A stretch of 57,384 nt of DNA, taken from Pseudomonadota bacterium. Lineage in GTDB: Bacteria > Pseudomonadota > Alphaproteobacteria > Rhizobiales > Rhizobiaceae. The notes under the pieces were generated by a model that saw nothing but the letters and a program-made list of their open reading frames with translations, ran no database searches and was not told the DNA's origin. Location: contig JAEXMK010000038.1 of assembly GCA_023444445.1 (NCBI GenBank), forward strand, positions 1-57,384, written 5' to 3'. The translations under genes and the position numbers were made by a program. Below, one piece after another: positions 43,384-53,290 of this stretch (the stretch's first letter is position 1; every line of letters starts with the position of its first letter).

Positions 43384-44451
43384 ATGGAATACAACGGCTT
43401 TTTTCCGCCCCACGAAGGAATGCGATTGAAAGACATCGCAGACCATCTTGGGGCGGAACTGTCTGATGAGGCGGCTGGCGAGCGGATGGTGCGATCCGTG
43501 GCGCCCGTCTACCGGGCAAAATCCGACCAGCTCTGCTACATACTTTCCCGCAAGAACCGCGAGGAATTGCTGACCTGTGAAGCGGCTGCGGTCATTTGCG
43601 ATGCGGCCCTGGCAAGCTCGATACCGCCCCATATCCCCGCTCTGATCTCGAAGACGCCGCACACGCTGTTTGCGCAGGCCGGCGCGCTTCTGCATCCTTC
43701 CGCCATGCGTCCTTCGACCTTCGGTCGTATGGACACGGCGATTTCGCCGTCCGCTCATGTCGATCCGTCGGCACGTCTGGAAGACGGCGTGGTTGTCGAG
43801 CCGTTTGCGGTGATCGGTGCTGAGGCACATATTGGTGCGGGCACCCGCATCGGGCCGGGCGCGATCATCGGCGCCAATGTGCAGATCGGTCGCGATTGCA
43901 CGATTGCCGGCGGCGCCAGCATCGTTGCGGCACTGCTCGGTAACAATGTCATCATCCACAACGGTGCACGCATTGGCCAGGATGGTTTCGGTTATGCACC
44001 GGGTCCGCGTGGCATGCTCAAGATCGTTCAGATTGGCCGCGTCATCATTCAGGACAACGTCGAGATCGGCGCCAACACCACGGTTGATCGTGGCACGATG
44101 GATGATACCGTTATCGGCGAAGGCACCAAGATCGACAATCAGGTCCAGATTGGCCACAACGTTCGCATCGGCCGCCATTGCGGCATCGTCAGCAAGGTCG
44201 GCATTGCCGGAAGTACCCGCATCGGCGATGGCGTGATGATTGGCGGCGCAGCAGGCATCAACGGCCACATCACCATTGGTGACGGCGTACAGATTGCGGC
44301 AATGAGCGGCGTTGTTGCCGACGTGCCGCCCGGCGCGCGTTACGGCGGTACGCCGGCGCGTCCGATGAAGTATTTCCTGCGCGACATGGCCGACATTCTG
44401 GCCCGCGTCGAAGAACGTGATAAAAAAACAGGAGAAAAAAACAATGGCTGA
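43384..44451 (+). CDS. lpxD: UDP-3-O-acylglucosamine N-acyltransferase
   Basis: Adds the second acyl chain in lipid A synthesis. The 355 residues have an N-terminal uridine-binding domain and a left-handed beta-helix of hexapeptide repeats (for example [20 protein letters not shown]) with the conserved [10 protein letters not shown] loop. The length is typical. It starts 50 bp after bamA and overlaps fabZ by 8 bp, so lpxD-fabZ-lpxA-lpxI-lpxB form one operon. Confidence 0.96.
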   Translation: MEYNGFFPPHEGMRLKDIADHLGAELSDEAAGERMVRSVAPVYRAKSDQLCYILSRKNREELLTCEAAAVICDAALASSIPPHIPALISKTPHTLFAQAGALLHPSAMRPSTFGRMDTAISPSAHVDPSARLEDGVVVEPFAVIGAEAHIGAGTRIGPGAIIGANVQIGRDCTIAGGASIVAALLGNNVIIHNGARIGQDGFGYAPGPRGMLKIVQIGRVIIQDNVEIGANTTVDRGTMDDTVIGEGTKIDNQVQIGHNVRIGRHCGIVSKVGIAGSTRIGDGVMIGGAAGINGHITIGDGVQIAAMSGVVADVPPGARYGGTPARPMKYFLRDMADILARVEERDKKTGEKNNG

Positions 44452-44911
44452 AGAAACGACGACGACGCTTGGCGCGGCTGACATTCTTGAAGTGATGAAG
44501 CTGCTGCCGCATCGTTATCCGTTTTTGCTCATCGACAAGATCATCGAGATCAACGGTGACAATTCGGCAATCGGCATCAAGAACGTTACGGTCAACGAGC
44601 CGCACTTCACGGGTCACTTCCCGGATCGCCCGATCATGCCTGGCGTTCTGATCGTTGAAGCCATGGCCCAGACGGCCGGCGCGATCTGCGCGCGCAACCA
44701 GGGCGATGGCGGTTACCTCGTTTATTTCATGACCATCGACAACGCCCGTTTCCGCAAGCCGGTCGTTCCTGGCGACCGTCTGGAAATTCACGTTGCAAAG
44801 CAGCGCCAGCGCGGTAACGTCTGGAAGTTCCACTGCGAAGCGAAGGTGGATGGCGTGCTGGTCGCTGAGGCGGATGTCGGCGCGATGATGATCCCTGAGG
44901 ATCAGCAATGA
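44444..44911 (+). CDS. fabZ: 3-hydroxyacyl-ACP dehydratase FabZ
   Basis: The dehydratase of fatty-acid elongation, which competes with LpxA for 3-hydroxyacyl-ACP. Signatures: [14 protein letters not shown], and the active site with His58 and Glu72 in [14 protein letters not shown] followed by [12 protein letters not shown]. The start at 44444 is backed by CAGGAGA upstream. It overlaps lpxD and lpxA, as in most Gram-negative lpx clusters. Confidence 0.96.
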   Translation: MAEETTTTLGAADILEVMKLLPHRYPFLLIDKIIEINGDNSAIGIKNVTVNEPHFTGHFPDRPIMPGVLIVEAMAQTAGAICARNQGDGGYLVYFMTIDNARFRKPVVPGDRLEIHVAKQRQRGNVWKFHCEAKVDGVLVAEADVGAMMIPEDQQ

Positions 44912-45723
44912 GCAAGATCGCGGCTTCGGCCACAATTCATCCGACAGCGGTCGTCGAAGACGGCGCTGTGATCGGAGAGAACGTTTCCATCGGTCCGTTC
45001 AGCTATGTCGGCCCGAAGGTGACGTTGCACAATGGTGTAAAGCTGTTGAACCATGCTGTCGTGACAGGCAACACGGTCATAGGCGAAGATTCCGTCATCT
45101 ACCCCATGGCCGTTATCGGTGGCCCACCGCAGGCAATTCGCCACGACGGCTCAGAAACGACGCTGGAGGTCGGCGCACGCTGCACGATGCGCGAAGGCGT
45201 CACCATGAATGCCGGTAGCTCGGATGGCGGCGGCAAGACCGTTGTTGGCGATGACAACCTGTTCCTGGCCAACTCGCATGTCGCGCATGACTGCATCCTC
45301 GGCAGCCACATCGTTCTGTCGAATAACGTCATGCTGGCTGGTCACGTCACCGTCGGCGATCGCGCCATCCTCGGTGGCGGCTGCGCCGTCCATCAGTTTA
45401 CCCGTATCGGCCGCCAGGCGTTTATCGGCGGGCTCGCGGCGGTCAATTACGATGTCATTCCCTACGGCATGCTGAATGGTAATCCCGGTATTCTCGGTGG
45501 CCTGAACGTTGTCGGCATGACGCGTGCTGGTATCGAGCGGGCAGACATTCACAAGGTTCGCCGTATCTTCAAGCAGGTCTTCGAAAGCGAAGGCGCGATC
45601 CGTGGTAACGCTGCGGCCATCGAGCGTGCGGATTTCGCTGATTGCCCGCAGGCGCTTGAGGTTCTCGACTTCATCCTGGCTGCAACCGATCGGCCGATTT
45701 CCTCGCCGAACCGGGGCAAATAA
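44908..45723 (+). CDS. lpxA: UDP-N-acetylglucosamine O-acyltransferase
   Basis: Catalyses the first step of lipid A synthesis. A trimeric beta-helix protein of 271 residues; the catalytic histidine region is visible as [19 protein letters not shown], with [20 protein letters not shown] downstream. The start overlaps the fabZ stop by 4 bp (ATGA). It precedes lpxI. Confidence 0.96.
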   Translation: MSKIAASATIHPTAVVEDGAVIGENVSIGPFSYVGPKVTLHNGVKLLNHAVVTGNTVIGEDSVIYPMAVIGGPPQAIRHDGSETTLEVGARCTMREGVTMNAGSSDGGGKTVVGDDNLFLANSHVAHDCILGSHIVLSNNVMLAGHVTVGDRAILGGGCAVHQFTRIGRQAFIGGLAAVNYDVIPYGMLNGNPGILGGLNVVGMTRAGIERADIHKVRRIFKQVFESEGAIRGNAAAIERADFADCPQALEVLDFILAATDRPISSPNRGK

Positions 45724-45726
45724 GCC

Positions 45727-46590
45727 GTGAAGGGCAGCGGACGCCTCGCCATTATTGCGGGCAGCGGGCAATTGCCGCTGTACGTGGCTGGCGCTGCGCG
45801 CGACATGGGTGAAAACCCGTTCGTTGTCCGTCTGCGCGATGATTCCCGCCTTGATTGGCAAGGCTTCGACAGCGCCGTCATCAGTGTCGGCGATGTCGCG
45901 GGCCTCGGCCGGTTGCTGAAAGACAAGGGCATAGACCGTGTCGTTCTCTCCGGCGCCGTAGCACGCCGCCCGGAGTGGCGCGAAATTCGCCCTTCGGCAA
46001 AGATACTGCTGCGCCTGCCGTCGATCGTCCGCACGCTTTTGTCCGGCGGTGACGACACCGTGCTGCAGATGGTCATCAAGATCATCGAAACGCTGGGTGC
46101 GCGGGTCATTGGCGCCCATGAGATTGCGCCCGGTCTTCTGGCCACCACCGGTCCCTTTGGCCTCCACAAGCCGCAGGAAGACGATCTGCGTGATATCCGC
46201 AAGGCGGCACAGGCTGCTCTGGCGCTAGGCACGCTTGATGTCGGGCAGGGCGCTGTCTCCGTTGGCGGGCGTATCGTGGCGCTCGAAGGTGTCGAGGGAA
46301 CCGATGCCATGCTGGCGCGGGTTGCCGCGTTGCGTGCGGAGGGCCGTATTTCCGCGCGTCGCAAAGGTGTTCTCGTCAAGCTCTGCAAGCCGCAGCAGGA
46401 TATCAGGGCCGATCTGCCGACAATCGGCGTAGAGACGGTCCAGAATGCTGCCAGAGCAGGCCTTGCCGGGATCGCGGTTGAATCGGGCAGAGCCCTGGTG
46501 CTGGATCGTGACGCCATGTTGCAGGCCGCCGATGCGCAAGGCATCTTCGTCTGCGGTATCGATACGTCACTGGATGGAGGCATGATGTGA
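45727..46590 (+). CDS. lpxI: UDP-2,3-diacylglucosamine pyrophosphatase LpxI (DUF1009)
   Basis: A 287-residue LpxI, the alphaproteobacterial replacement of LpxH; it cleaves UDP-diacylglucosamine to lipid X and UMP. Signatures are IAGSGQLPLYVAGAARDMG at the N-terminus and VLVKLCKPQQDIRADLPTIG further on. The start is GTG at 45727, 3 bp after the lpxA stop. The ATG start of lpxB overlaps its stop. Confidence 0.93.
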   Translation: MKGSGRLAIIAGSGQLPLYVAGAARDMGENPFVVRLRDDSRLDWQGFDSAVISVGDVAGLGRLLKDKGIDRVVLSGAVARRPEWREIRPSAKILLRLPSIVRTLLSGGDDTVLQMVIKIIETLGARVIGAHEIAPGLLATTGPFGLHKPQEDDLRDIRKAAQAALALGTLDVGQGAVSVGGRIVALEGVEGTDAMLARVAALRAEGRISARRKGVLVKLCKPQQDIRADLPTIGVETVQNAARAGLAGIAVESGRALVLDRDAMLQAADAQGIFVCGIDTSLDGGMM

Positions 46591-47771
46591 TGGGTGAAAC
46601 CCTGAAGGTGGCCGTGATCGCGGGTGAAGTGTCCGGTGACCTCTTGGGAGCAGACCTGATCCGCGCCCTGAAGACCCAGTATGCAGGGCCGATCGAACTG
46701 GTCGGCGTGGGCGGCGAGGGGCTGGAAGCAGAAGGTCTCACCTCGTTTTTCGATTATTCTGAACTGTCGATCATGGGTTTCACGCAGGTTTTGAAGAAGC
46801 TGCCGAAGCTGATCGCCAGAATCAGGCAGACGGCCGAAGGCATCGTCGCGGCAAAACCCGATGTGCTGCTGATTATCGACAGCCCGGACTTTACCCATCG
46901 CGTCGCCAGAAAGGTGCGTCAGGCGTTGCCGGATCTGCCGGTCATCAACTATGTCTGCCCCAGTGTTTGGGCCTGGAAGGAGTATCGCGCTACCGCGATG
47001 CTCTCTTACGTCGATCACGTTCTCGCACTTCTGCCGTTCGAACCGGAAGCCATGAAACGGCTGGGTGGCCCGCCAACCACCTTCGTCGGCCATCGCCTCA
47101 GCGTTGATGCGGATTTGCTGGCCGTGCGGCAAAAGCGGGCAGGGCGTGCCTTGCCGGCGAAGGGCGAACCCCGAACCATTCTGCTGTTGCCCGGCTCACG
47201 CTCGACCGAGACCACGCGGCTGATGGAGCCGTTCCAGGATGCGGCAAAAGCCTTCGTGGAACGCAATGGCCCCACCCGCTTCGTCCTGCCGACCGTGCCG
47301 CGTCAGGAAAGCCGCATTCGCGAGCTGGCGGCGACGTGGCCGGACAACATCCGGCCTGAAATTGGCGTCGGCGCCGATTTCAAGTGGAAGGCCTTTGCCG
47401 AGGCCGATGCGGCCATTGCCGCATCCGGTACAGTCATTCTCGAACTGGCGCTCGCAACGGTTCCCACAATTTCCGTCTACAAGACTGACTGGATTTTCAC
47501 CATGCTCAGCAAGCGCGTGAAAACCTGGACTGGCGCTTTGCCGAACCTGATTGCCGATTACGCGGTCGTGCCGGAATATTTCAACGAGGTCGTGCGCGCC
47601 GGTTCCATGCTGCGCTGGGCAGAGCGCCTGTCTTCCGACACGATGCAGCGCCAGGCCATGCTGGAAGGCTATGCGCTGGTGCAGGAGCGCTTGCGCACCG
47701 ACGTGCCGCCGGGCGAAACCGGCGCCCGCATTCTTCTCGATGTTCTGAACGCACGCGGCGCCAGACACTGA
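46590..47771 (+). CDS. lpxB: Lipid-A-disaccharide synthase
   Basis: A 393-residue glycosyltransferase that joins lipid X with UDP-diacylglucosamine. The motifs VIAGEVSGDLLGADLIRAL and INYVCPSVWAWKEYR (segment of the family core) and LLLPGSRSTETTRLM are present. The ATG at 46590 overlaps the lpxI stop (TGATG); the upstream GTG at 46587 is also possible. It is the last gene of the operon, followed by a terminator. Confidence 0.95.
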   Translation: MGETLKVAVIAGEVSGDLLGADLIRALKTQYAGPIELVGVGGEGLEAEGLTSFFDYSELSIMGFTQVLKKLPKLIARIRQTAEGIVAAKPDVLLIIDSPDFTHRVARKVRQALPDLPVINYVCPSVWAWKEYRATAMLSYVDHVLALLPFEPEAMKRLGGPPTTFVGHRLSVDADLLAVRQKRAGRALPAKGEPRTILLLPGSRSTETTRLMEPFQDAAKAFVERNGPTRFVLPTVPRQESRIRELAATWPDNIRPEIGVGADFKWKAFAEADAAIAASGTVILELALATVPTISVYKTDWIFTMLSKRVKTWTGALPNLIADYAVVPEYFNEVVRAGSMLRWAERLSSDTMQRQAMLEGYALVQERLRTDVPPGETGARILLDVLNARGARH

Positions 47772-47911
47772 CATTTCAGCATTTCGGTTGAGCGGATATC
47801 GCAGAGAGCAAATCCTGCTGCGGCGAAGCTTGCCAATTCTGAACAGGCCTATCCGATCGTCCCGGAAGCGTTGCCGTAACTCGGGTCTTACCTTCTGCAG
47901 ACCTTGCAAAG

Positions 47912-47945
47912 AAAAAGGCCGGCGGGTTTCCCCGTCGGCCTTTTT
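47912..47945. terminator. Bidirectional terminator between lpxB and gltA
   Basis: AAAAAGGCCGGCGGG (47912-47926), loop TTTC, CCCGTCGGCCTTTTT (47931-47945), 15-bp stem with one G-T pair and A/T runs on both ends. It stops the lipid A operon and, from the other side, gltA. Confidence 0.9.
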
Positions 47946-47965
47946 GATGGCTTGGTTGCCAGCGC

Positions 47966-49255
47966 TTAGCGCTTGGAAACCGGAACGTAGTCGCGCTTGC
48001 CGGCGCCCGTGTAGAGCTGGCGCGGACGGCCGATGCGCTGCTGCGGATCTTCGATCATTTCGTTCCACTGCGCGATCCAGCCAACGGTACGGGCCAGAGC
48101 GAACAGAACGGTGAACATGGTCGTGGGGAAGCCGAGAGCCTTCAGCGTAATGCCGGAGTAGAAGTCGACGTTCGGGTAGAGCTTCTTTTCGACGAAGTAC
48201 GGATCGGACAGAGCGATCTTTTCCAGTTCCAGCGCAACCTGCATGATCGGATCGTCGGAGTTGCCGGTTGCTTCCAGCACTTCGTACATCGTCTTCTGCA
48301 TGATCTTGGCGCGCGGATCGTAGTTCTTGTAGACGCGGTGGCCAAAGCCCATCAGACGGAACGGATCGTTCTTGTCCTTGGCGCGGGCAATGTACTCAGG
48401 AATACGGTCAACCGAGCCGATTTCGTTGAGCATGTTGAGCGCAGCTTCGTTCGCGCCACCATGTGCCGGGCCCCAGAGGCAGGCAATGCCAGCCGCGATA
48501 CAGGCAAACGGGTTTGCACCCGAAGAACCGGCAAGACGAACCGTCGAGGTGGAAGCGTTCTGCTCGTGATCAGCGTGCAGGATGAAGATGCGATCCATGG
48601 CGCGGGCCAGAACCGGATCAACCTTGTATTCTTCGCACGGTACGGCAAAGCACATGTGCAGGAAGTTGGAGGCGTAATCCAGATCGTTCTTCGGGTAAAC
48701 GAAGGGCTGACCGATGTGGTACTTGTAAGCCATGGCAGCGATCGTCGGCATCTTCGCGATCATGCGCAGCGAAGCGACCATGCGCTGATGCGGATCGGTG
48801 ATGTCGGTCGAGTCGTGGTAGAAGGCCGAGAGCGCGCCAACGGTACCGCACATAACGGCCATCGGGTGTGCGTCACGACGGTAGCCGGTGAAGAATCGGC
48901 TCATCTGCTCATGCACCATGGTGTGGCGCGTTACGCGGGTGTCGAAGTCCTTCTTCTGTGCGGATGTCGGCAGTTCGCCGTAAAGCAGCAGATAGCAGGT
49001 CTCGAGGAAGTCGCCCTGTTCGGCGAGCTGCTCGATCGGATAGCCCCGGTGAAGCAGAACGCCTTCGTCGCCGTCGATGTAGGTGATCTTGGATTCACAG
49101 GAGGCCGTGGACGTGAAACCCGGGTCGTAGGTGAAAGACCCTGTGTGTTTGTACAGCGTGCCGATATCGACGACGTTTGGTCCGATCGTGCCTTCCCGTA
49201 CCGGGAGTTCGACCTGTTTATCGCCAAGTGTCACTGTAGCGCTTTTTTCCGTCAT
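47966..49255 (-). CDS. gltA: Citrate synthase
   Basis: A 429-residue type II citrate synthase, entry to the TCA cycle. The active-site histidine regions are visible: [19 protein letters not shown] and [19 protein letters not shown], and the N-terminal [18 protein letters not shown] segment reads [16 protein letters not shown]. The length is right for the dimeric/hexameric bacterial type. It is transcribed toward lpxB and away from comEC. Confidence 0.97.
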   Translation of the reverse strand: MTEKSATVTLGDKQVELPVREGTIGPNVVDIGTLYKHTGSFTYDPGFTSTASCESKITYIDGDEGVLLHRGYPIEQLAEQGDFLETCYLLLYGELPTSAQKKDFDTRVTRHTMVHEQMSRFFTGYRRDAHPMAVMCGTVGALSAFYHDSTDITDPHQRMVASLRMIAKMPTIAAMAYKYHIGQPFVYPKNDLDYASNFLHMCFAVPCEEYKVDPVLARAMDRIFILHADHEQNASTSTVRLAGSSGANPFACIAAGIACLWGPAHGGANEAALNMLNEIGSVDRIPEYIARAKDKNDPFRLMGFGHRVYKNYDPRAKIMQKTMYEVLEATGNSDDPIMQVALELEKIALSDPYFVEKKLYPNVDFYSGITLKALGFPTTMFTVLFALARTVGWIAQWNEMIEDPQQRIGRPRQLYTGAGKRDYVPVSKR

Positions 49256-49282
49256 ACTGATCCTCCGAAAACATGCGGGTGG

Positions 49283-49300
49283 GGGCGCTGGGAAGCGCCC
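49283..49300 (-). promoter_or_regulatory. Stem-loop in the gltA 5' leader
   Basis: On the minus strand GGGCGCT, TCCC loop, AGCGCCC form a 7-bp perfect stem 28 bp before the gltA start (49255). Upstream is a poor -10-like TATAGC (49324-49329) with TTGGCA (49345-49350), spacing 15. The hairpin may affect translation or stability of the gltA message. Confidence 0.4.
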
Positions 49301-49516
49301 CGCGGTTAAGCGTCTGATGATTAGCTATATGATCCTTGCGCCAATGCCAAGCTATTCAAAGGTCAAATTGTGCATTGCAGTAAACCTGTTGCGCGCCTTC
49401 GTGCAGTTGGGTGAAGAGCCGATTAAATATCTCTGAACGACCCGTTAAAGCAAAAGATTGCAATCGTTAGCGATGAGCTGCACACTCCCTTCCAGTCCGG
49501 CAGGGGGCAGCGCGGA

Positions 49517-52000
49517 TTGACCAGTCAAGGGGAAAAACAGCATTTCGGATATGCTGAAACGATGCAGGGTTCAGCTCCCGGCACGGCGGAGATTTTGTCA
49601 CCGTTAAGGCGCTCGACAGACGCCGCCGCCGAGGCCGTGACAACAGCATTTCGTCGCCGCGACCGCACGGCCAGAATCGCGAGAAAATTCGCCGTTTCCG
49701 TCGAACACGAACGCGCCTTCGCCACCGAATTTCTTTTCATTCCCGTCTTTATCAGCGCTGGCGCGGTTTTATGGTTTTCCTTTGCTGAGTCCCCGTCATC
49801 CATTTTCGTGGCGCTGTTTTTCATCGTTGCGGCTGCATTGGCGCTTCTGCTTCGTCACCGCACCGGCTGGACGGCGAAGATATGTGCATTCGGCGCATTC
49901 GCGCTGCTCGGCATGCTGCTTGCGGATCTCGAAACGCGCCGTGCCGCAACCGTCATGCTCGATACGCCGGTTACCACGACCATCACCGGAACGGTGGAGC
50001 GCCGGGAGGTCGATGCGCGCGGATACTGGCGTTACATGATCGCCGTATCGGCAACCGAAGGTCCGACCTTGTCCCGACCGCCGGAAAAGGTCTCGGTGTT
50101 ATCCCGCAGCAAGGGAGAAGCGATTGCCGTTGGCGGCATCATCGAGGGCAAGGCGCGGCTTTCGCCGCCTTCGGGCCCGGCTTTGCCCGGACTGAACGAT
50201 TTCGCCTTCGCCTCCTATTTTCGAGGCATCGGCGCCACGGGCTTCTTTTATAGCGCACCGAAAGCGGTGTCGCTTGCCGGTGATGCCGGTGAGAAACCGC
50301 AGAGCTTCATGAAAGATGCCGGCACCTGGCTCTATCTTTTAAGAAGTGCCATTGCCGAACGTGTCCGCTCCGTTATCGGCGGAGATGCCGGTGCTTTCGC
50401 GGCGTCCATCATCACGGATGAGAGAAGCGCCATATCCGCCGATACGATGGAGGCGTTGCGTGTCTCGGGCCTTGCTCACATCGTTGCCATATCCGGCCTC
50501 AACATGGCGCTGGCATCGGGCATATTCTTCGTTGGCCTGCGGATTGGTTTCAGCCTGTTCCCGGCCTTCGCGCAGCGCTGGCCCGTCAAGAAGATCGCTG
50601 CCTTCCTGGCGCTGCTGATGACGCTTGCCTATTACCTGATCTCCGGCTTTGCCGTTTCGGCGGAGCGCGCCTGGCTGATGATGTCGGTTCTGCTGATCGC
50701 CGTGCTGTTCGACAAGCCGGCGCTCAGCATGCGCAATGTCGCCTTGTCGGCCCTCATCATTCTGGCTTTTTCGCCATCGGAAGTCATGGGGCCGAGTTTC
50801 CAGATGTCTTTTGCCGCAACCATTGCGCTGGTTTCAGCCTATGCCTTCTGGAGCCGTTGGCGGGTGGATCGCGAGCGGCTGTTCGTCGGTCAGAAACCGG
50901 CATGGATGAAGGTCAGTGAAGCGGCCATCGCCATTGTCGGCGGCGTGGTCGTGACATCGTTGATCGGCGGCCTGTCGACGGCTGTCTATTCCATCGAACA
51001 TTTTCATCGTGTCACCACCTATGGACTTGCGGCAAACCTCGCCGCCATGCCTGTCATGTCGCTGATTGTCATGCCTTTCGGCCTGATTGGCATGCTGCTG
51101 ATGCCCTTCGGGCTGGATGCGCCGTTCCTGAAGGTCATGGGCTATGGCATGGCCATGGTGATTGAAATCGCCGATGGCGTCGCCTCATGGGGCGGCAGTG
51201 CCGCAATCGGCCGCCAGCATGGCTGGTTTCTGGCGCTTTCCACGGCAGGGTTCCTGCTGCTCTCGCTGTTTCGCACGCGGCTTGCCCTGTCAGGCATTCC
51301 CCTGCTGTTTCTGGCTTTCGGCCTCTCTGTGGCCGAACATCACCGCCCGAGGCCCGATCTTCTGATCTATGAGGATGGAACGCTGGTCGGGCTGGTCGGG
51401 GAGAACACGGTGGCTACGACCAAGACACGACCTTCCGGTTTTGTATACGACCAATGGTCCCGCGCCTTGCTGCTGCCGGAAAAAACCGTCTCACCGATCT
51501 TTCTCAAGACCGAGAAAAAGACGGAGGAGACCAATCAGCAGAGCGCCCAGAGCCGGCGCCTTTCCGATGAGCAAAGGACGAAGGCGATTGAGGATATCGG
51601 CAAGGCGCTGGCCGCAGCGGGCGAGGGCTTTACCTGCCACAGAGGTCTCTGGTGCGCTGCCCGCAGCGCCAAGGGCCAGCGCATCCTCGTTCTCGAGGAT
51701 ACGTCGCTGACCGGGGCAGCCTGCGATATTGCCGATATCATCGTCACCAGCAGACGAGCCTCATTCCAGCAGTGCCGTTCGGGCGCGGTTCTGTTCAGCC
51801 GCGATGTCCTGCGGCGCATCGGTTCGGTGGAAATTACGCTGTCTCATGAGAATGAAAGCGGGCCGATTGCACGGTTGTCGACGGCTATGGCCGGTACGAA
51901 CCGCGCCTGGAGCGAACACCGCTCCTATGACTGGAAAACCCGGTCGTTTGACCGGGAGACATCTGAAACGATCGAAGAACTGGTTGCGGCGACGCCATAA
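49517..52000 (+). CDS. comEC: ComEC/Rec2-family DNA uptake channel protein
   Basis: An 827-residue membrane protein of the ComEC family, the inner-membrane channel for single-stranded DNA in transformation. The N-terminal segment (DUF4131-like, with two membrane spans near residues 70-135) is followed by the competence domain beginning VRSVIGGDAGAFAASIITDE and containing ALRVSGLAHIVAISGLNMAL (each a separate segment). The C-terminal part lacks a recognisable metallo-beta-lactamase catalytic HXHXDH motif. TTG at 49517 is the apparent start (GGGGG upstream); ATG 49562 is also possible. Its 3' end contains the terminator of the convergent gene. Confidence 0.92.
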   Translation: MTSQGEKQHFGYAETMQGSAPGTAEILSPLRRSTDAAAEAVTTAFRRRDRTARIARKFAVSVEHERAFATEFLFIPVFISAGAVLWFSFAESPSSIFVALFFIVAAALALLLRHRTGWTAKICAFGAFALLGMLLADLETRRAATVMLDTPVTTTITGTVERREVDARGYWRYMIAVSATEGPTLSRPPEKVSVLSRSKGEAIAVGGIIEGKARLSPPSGPALPGLNDFAFASYFRGIGATGFFYSAPKAVSLAGDAGEKPQSFMKDAGTWLYLLRSAIAERVRSVIGGDAGAFAASIITDERSAISADTMEALRVSGLAHIVAISGLNMALASGIFFVGLRIGFSLFPAFAQRWPVKKIAAFLALLMTLAYYLISGFAVSAERAWLMMSVLLIAVLFDKPALSMRNVALSALIILAFSPSEVMGPSFQMSFAATIALVSAYAFWSRWRVDRERLFVGQKPAWMKVSEAAIAIVGGVVVTSLIGGLSTAVYSIEHFHRVTTYGLAANLAAMPVMSLIVMPFGLIGMLLMPFGLDAPFLKVMGYGMAMVIEIADGVASWGGSAAIGRQHGWFLALSTAGFLLLSLFRTRLALSGIPLLFLAFGLSVAEHHRPRPDLLIYEDGTLVGLVGENTVATTKTRPSGFVYDQWSRALLLPEKTVSPIFLKTEKKTEETNQQSAQSRRLSDEQRTKAIEDIGKALAAAGEGFTCHRGLWCAARSAKGQRILVLEDTSLTGAACDIADIIVTSRRASFQQCRSGAVLFSRDVLRRIGSVEITLSHENESGPIARLSTAMAGTNRAWSEHRSYDWKTRSFDRETSETIEELVAATP
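51935..51956 (-). terminator. Minus-strand terminator embedded in the 3' end of comEC
   Basis: CCCGGTC (51939-51945), loop GTTT, GACCGGG (51950-51956). On the minus strand it is followed by TTTT (complement of 51935-51938), serving the GST-like gene whose stop is at 52026. The whole hairpin is inside the comEC reading frame. Confidence 0.75.
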
Positions 52001-52025
52001 GGGCCGCCGCACCAATGACGATTTC

Positions 52026-52703
52026 TCAAGCCTGGCTGCGCAGATCGGCAACCACGGTTGAGACTTCGCGTATCTCCTGTTCATGCGGTTCGTCGCGCCA
52101 GATTTCCTTCAGGCCGGCGTCGTACCAGTCGCGCATCGCCGGAAGGGCGAGAAGACGCTCCAGATAGGCTTTTGCCGCCGGTGAAAGGTCGCCGCCAAAG
52201 GACTGAAAACGGAACGCCACGGGTGAGAAGAAGGCGTCGACTGCGGTAAACTCCGCACCGGCCAGATAAGGGCCGCCAAAGCGGGAGAGCCCTTCGCTCC
52301 ACAGTGCGTCGATCCGAGCAATATCCGCCGCAAGACCCTTGTTGTCCGGGTTGGGCGTGGCACGGATGCCGACGCACATGGGGTAGAAGTTGCGCAACGA
52401 GAAAAAGCCGGCATGCATTTCGCTGGCCGCGGACCGCGACCATGCGCGGGCGATGGCATCAGCGGCCCAGACGCCATCATGCCGTTCCGCCAGATATTCG
52501 ACGATCGAAAGCGATTCCCACACCGTCGTCGTGCCATCCACCAGACACGGCACCTTGCCGGTTGGCGAAAAGGTGGTGAAGGGCACATCCTGCCCGAATG
52601 GCACGAGCTTTTCGTTGAAGTCGATGCCCAGCGTGCGCATCAGCACCCACGGTCGCAGCGACCAGGACGAGTAGTTCTTGTTGGCGATATAAAGATCGTA
52701 CAT
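52026..52703 (-). CDS. Glutathione S-transferase-like protein
   Basis: A 225-residue GST-fold protein. The N-terminal thioredoxin-like half has NKNYSSWSLRPWVLMRTLGI, with PTGKVPCLVDGTTTVWESL (family cis-Pro segment) and SIVEYLAERH, and the C-terminal half is helical (DALWSEGLSRFGGPYLAGAE, split). The GST type and substrate are not determined. It ends 25 bp from the comEC stop on the opposite strand. Confidence 0.88.
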   Translation of the reverse strand: MYDLYIANKNYSSWSLRPWVLMRTLGIDFNEKLVPFGQDVPFTTFSPTGKVPCLVDGTTTVWESLSIVEYLAERHDGVWAADAIARAWSRSAASEMHAGFFSLRNFYPMCVGIRATPNPDNKGLAADIARIDALWSEGLSRFGGPYLAGAEFTAVDAFFSPVAFRFQSFGGDLSPAAKAYLERLLALPAMRDWYDAGLKEIWRDEPHEQEIREVSTVVADLRSQA

Positions 52704-53230
52704 GGCATGCTCCCCGATATGATCTGGCTTTCTTACGACCAGGATACACGCTTCGAATATCGAAAATATTCCATGGCTCCCATAAGCCGAAATGATGGGT
52801 CGGCTCGAAGCGAGCCGTTACACCAGATCATGCAATCAGACCGGCACGCTGTCATCCAGCGAAGCAGGCGAGTTCAGTCGAAATCAGATCGTCTGATCCA
52901 CGCGCTTCCTCATCGTTCTCTCGTACCAACAAATGCCGACCGGACTGGCTCAGCTTCTGTTGTGAAGGATCAACGTCGCTCGATGAGATCCTTGCGGGAG
53001 CGCTCCGGCAGGCGGTGTCTCGTCAGACAAAAACGCAGCCAATCTCACGATTTATTCGGCAGGACTATCCAGCACCCGACCAATCTCTCGCCATCATGCC
53101 GAAGATCGTTCATGTCCCTGCCGAGATAAAGCCGATGCTCAAGACCCGGTTCCACACCGGACCTGTGTTTCAGCCCTTTATGGGCTCGGCGCAGAACGCC
53201 GCAAATGACACAATCCATTGTGCCACGCCC
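52704..53230. other. Non-coding spacer with small palindromes; no gene seen
   Basis: Over 500 bp without a supported gene. A 7-bp perfect hairpin (CGGCTCG-AAG-CGAGCCG, 52801-52817) and a 10-bp palindrome GGAGCGCTCC near 53001 are visible. Long frames cross it but their translations have no recognisable motif and overlap lexA or the GST gene in other frames. It may contain an RNA or a decayed gene. Confidence 0.4.
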
Positions 53231-53263
53231 AAAAGCAAAACCGCCAGCCAATGGCCAGCGGTT
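53231..53263 (-). terminator. Terminator of lexA
   Basis: AACCGCCAGCC (53239-53249), AAT, GGCCAGCGGTT (53253-53263), an 11-bp stem with two mismatches. On the minus strand it is followed by TTTTGCTTTT. The lexA stop is 28 bp away. Confidence 0.7.
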
Positions 53264-53290
53264 CAAGCGTCGATACAGATCGATGCGGCG

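Noticed and set aside
41022..43436. An 804-residue minus-strand frame opposite bamA
   Set aside because: bamA on the plus strand has complete family features. The antisense frame has no recognisable domain and reflects codon bias.
45549..47132. A 527-residue minus-strand frame opposite lpxI and lpxB
   Set aside because: Both genes on the plus strand are complete and overlapping in the normal operon pattern.
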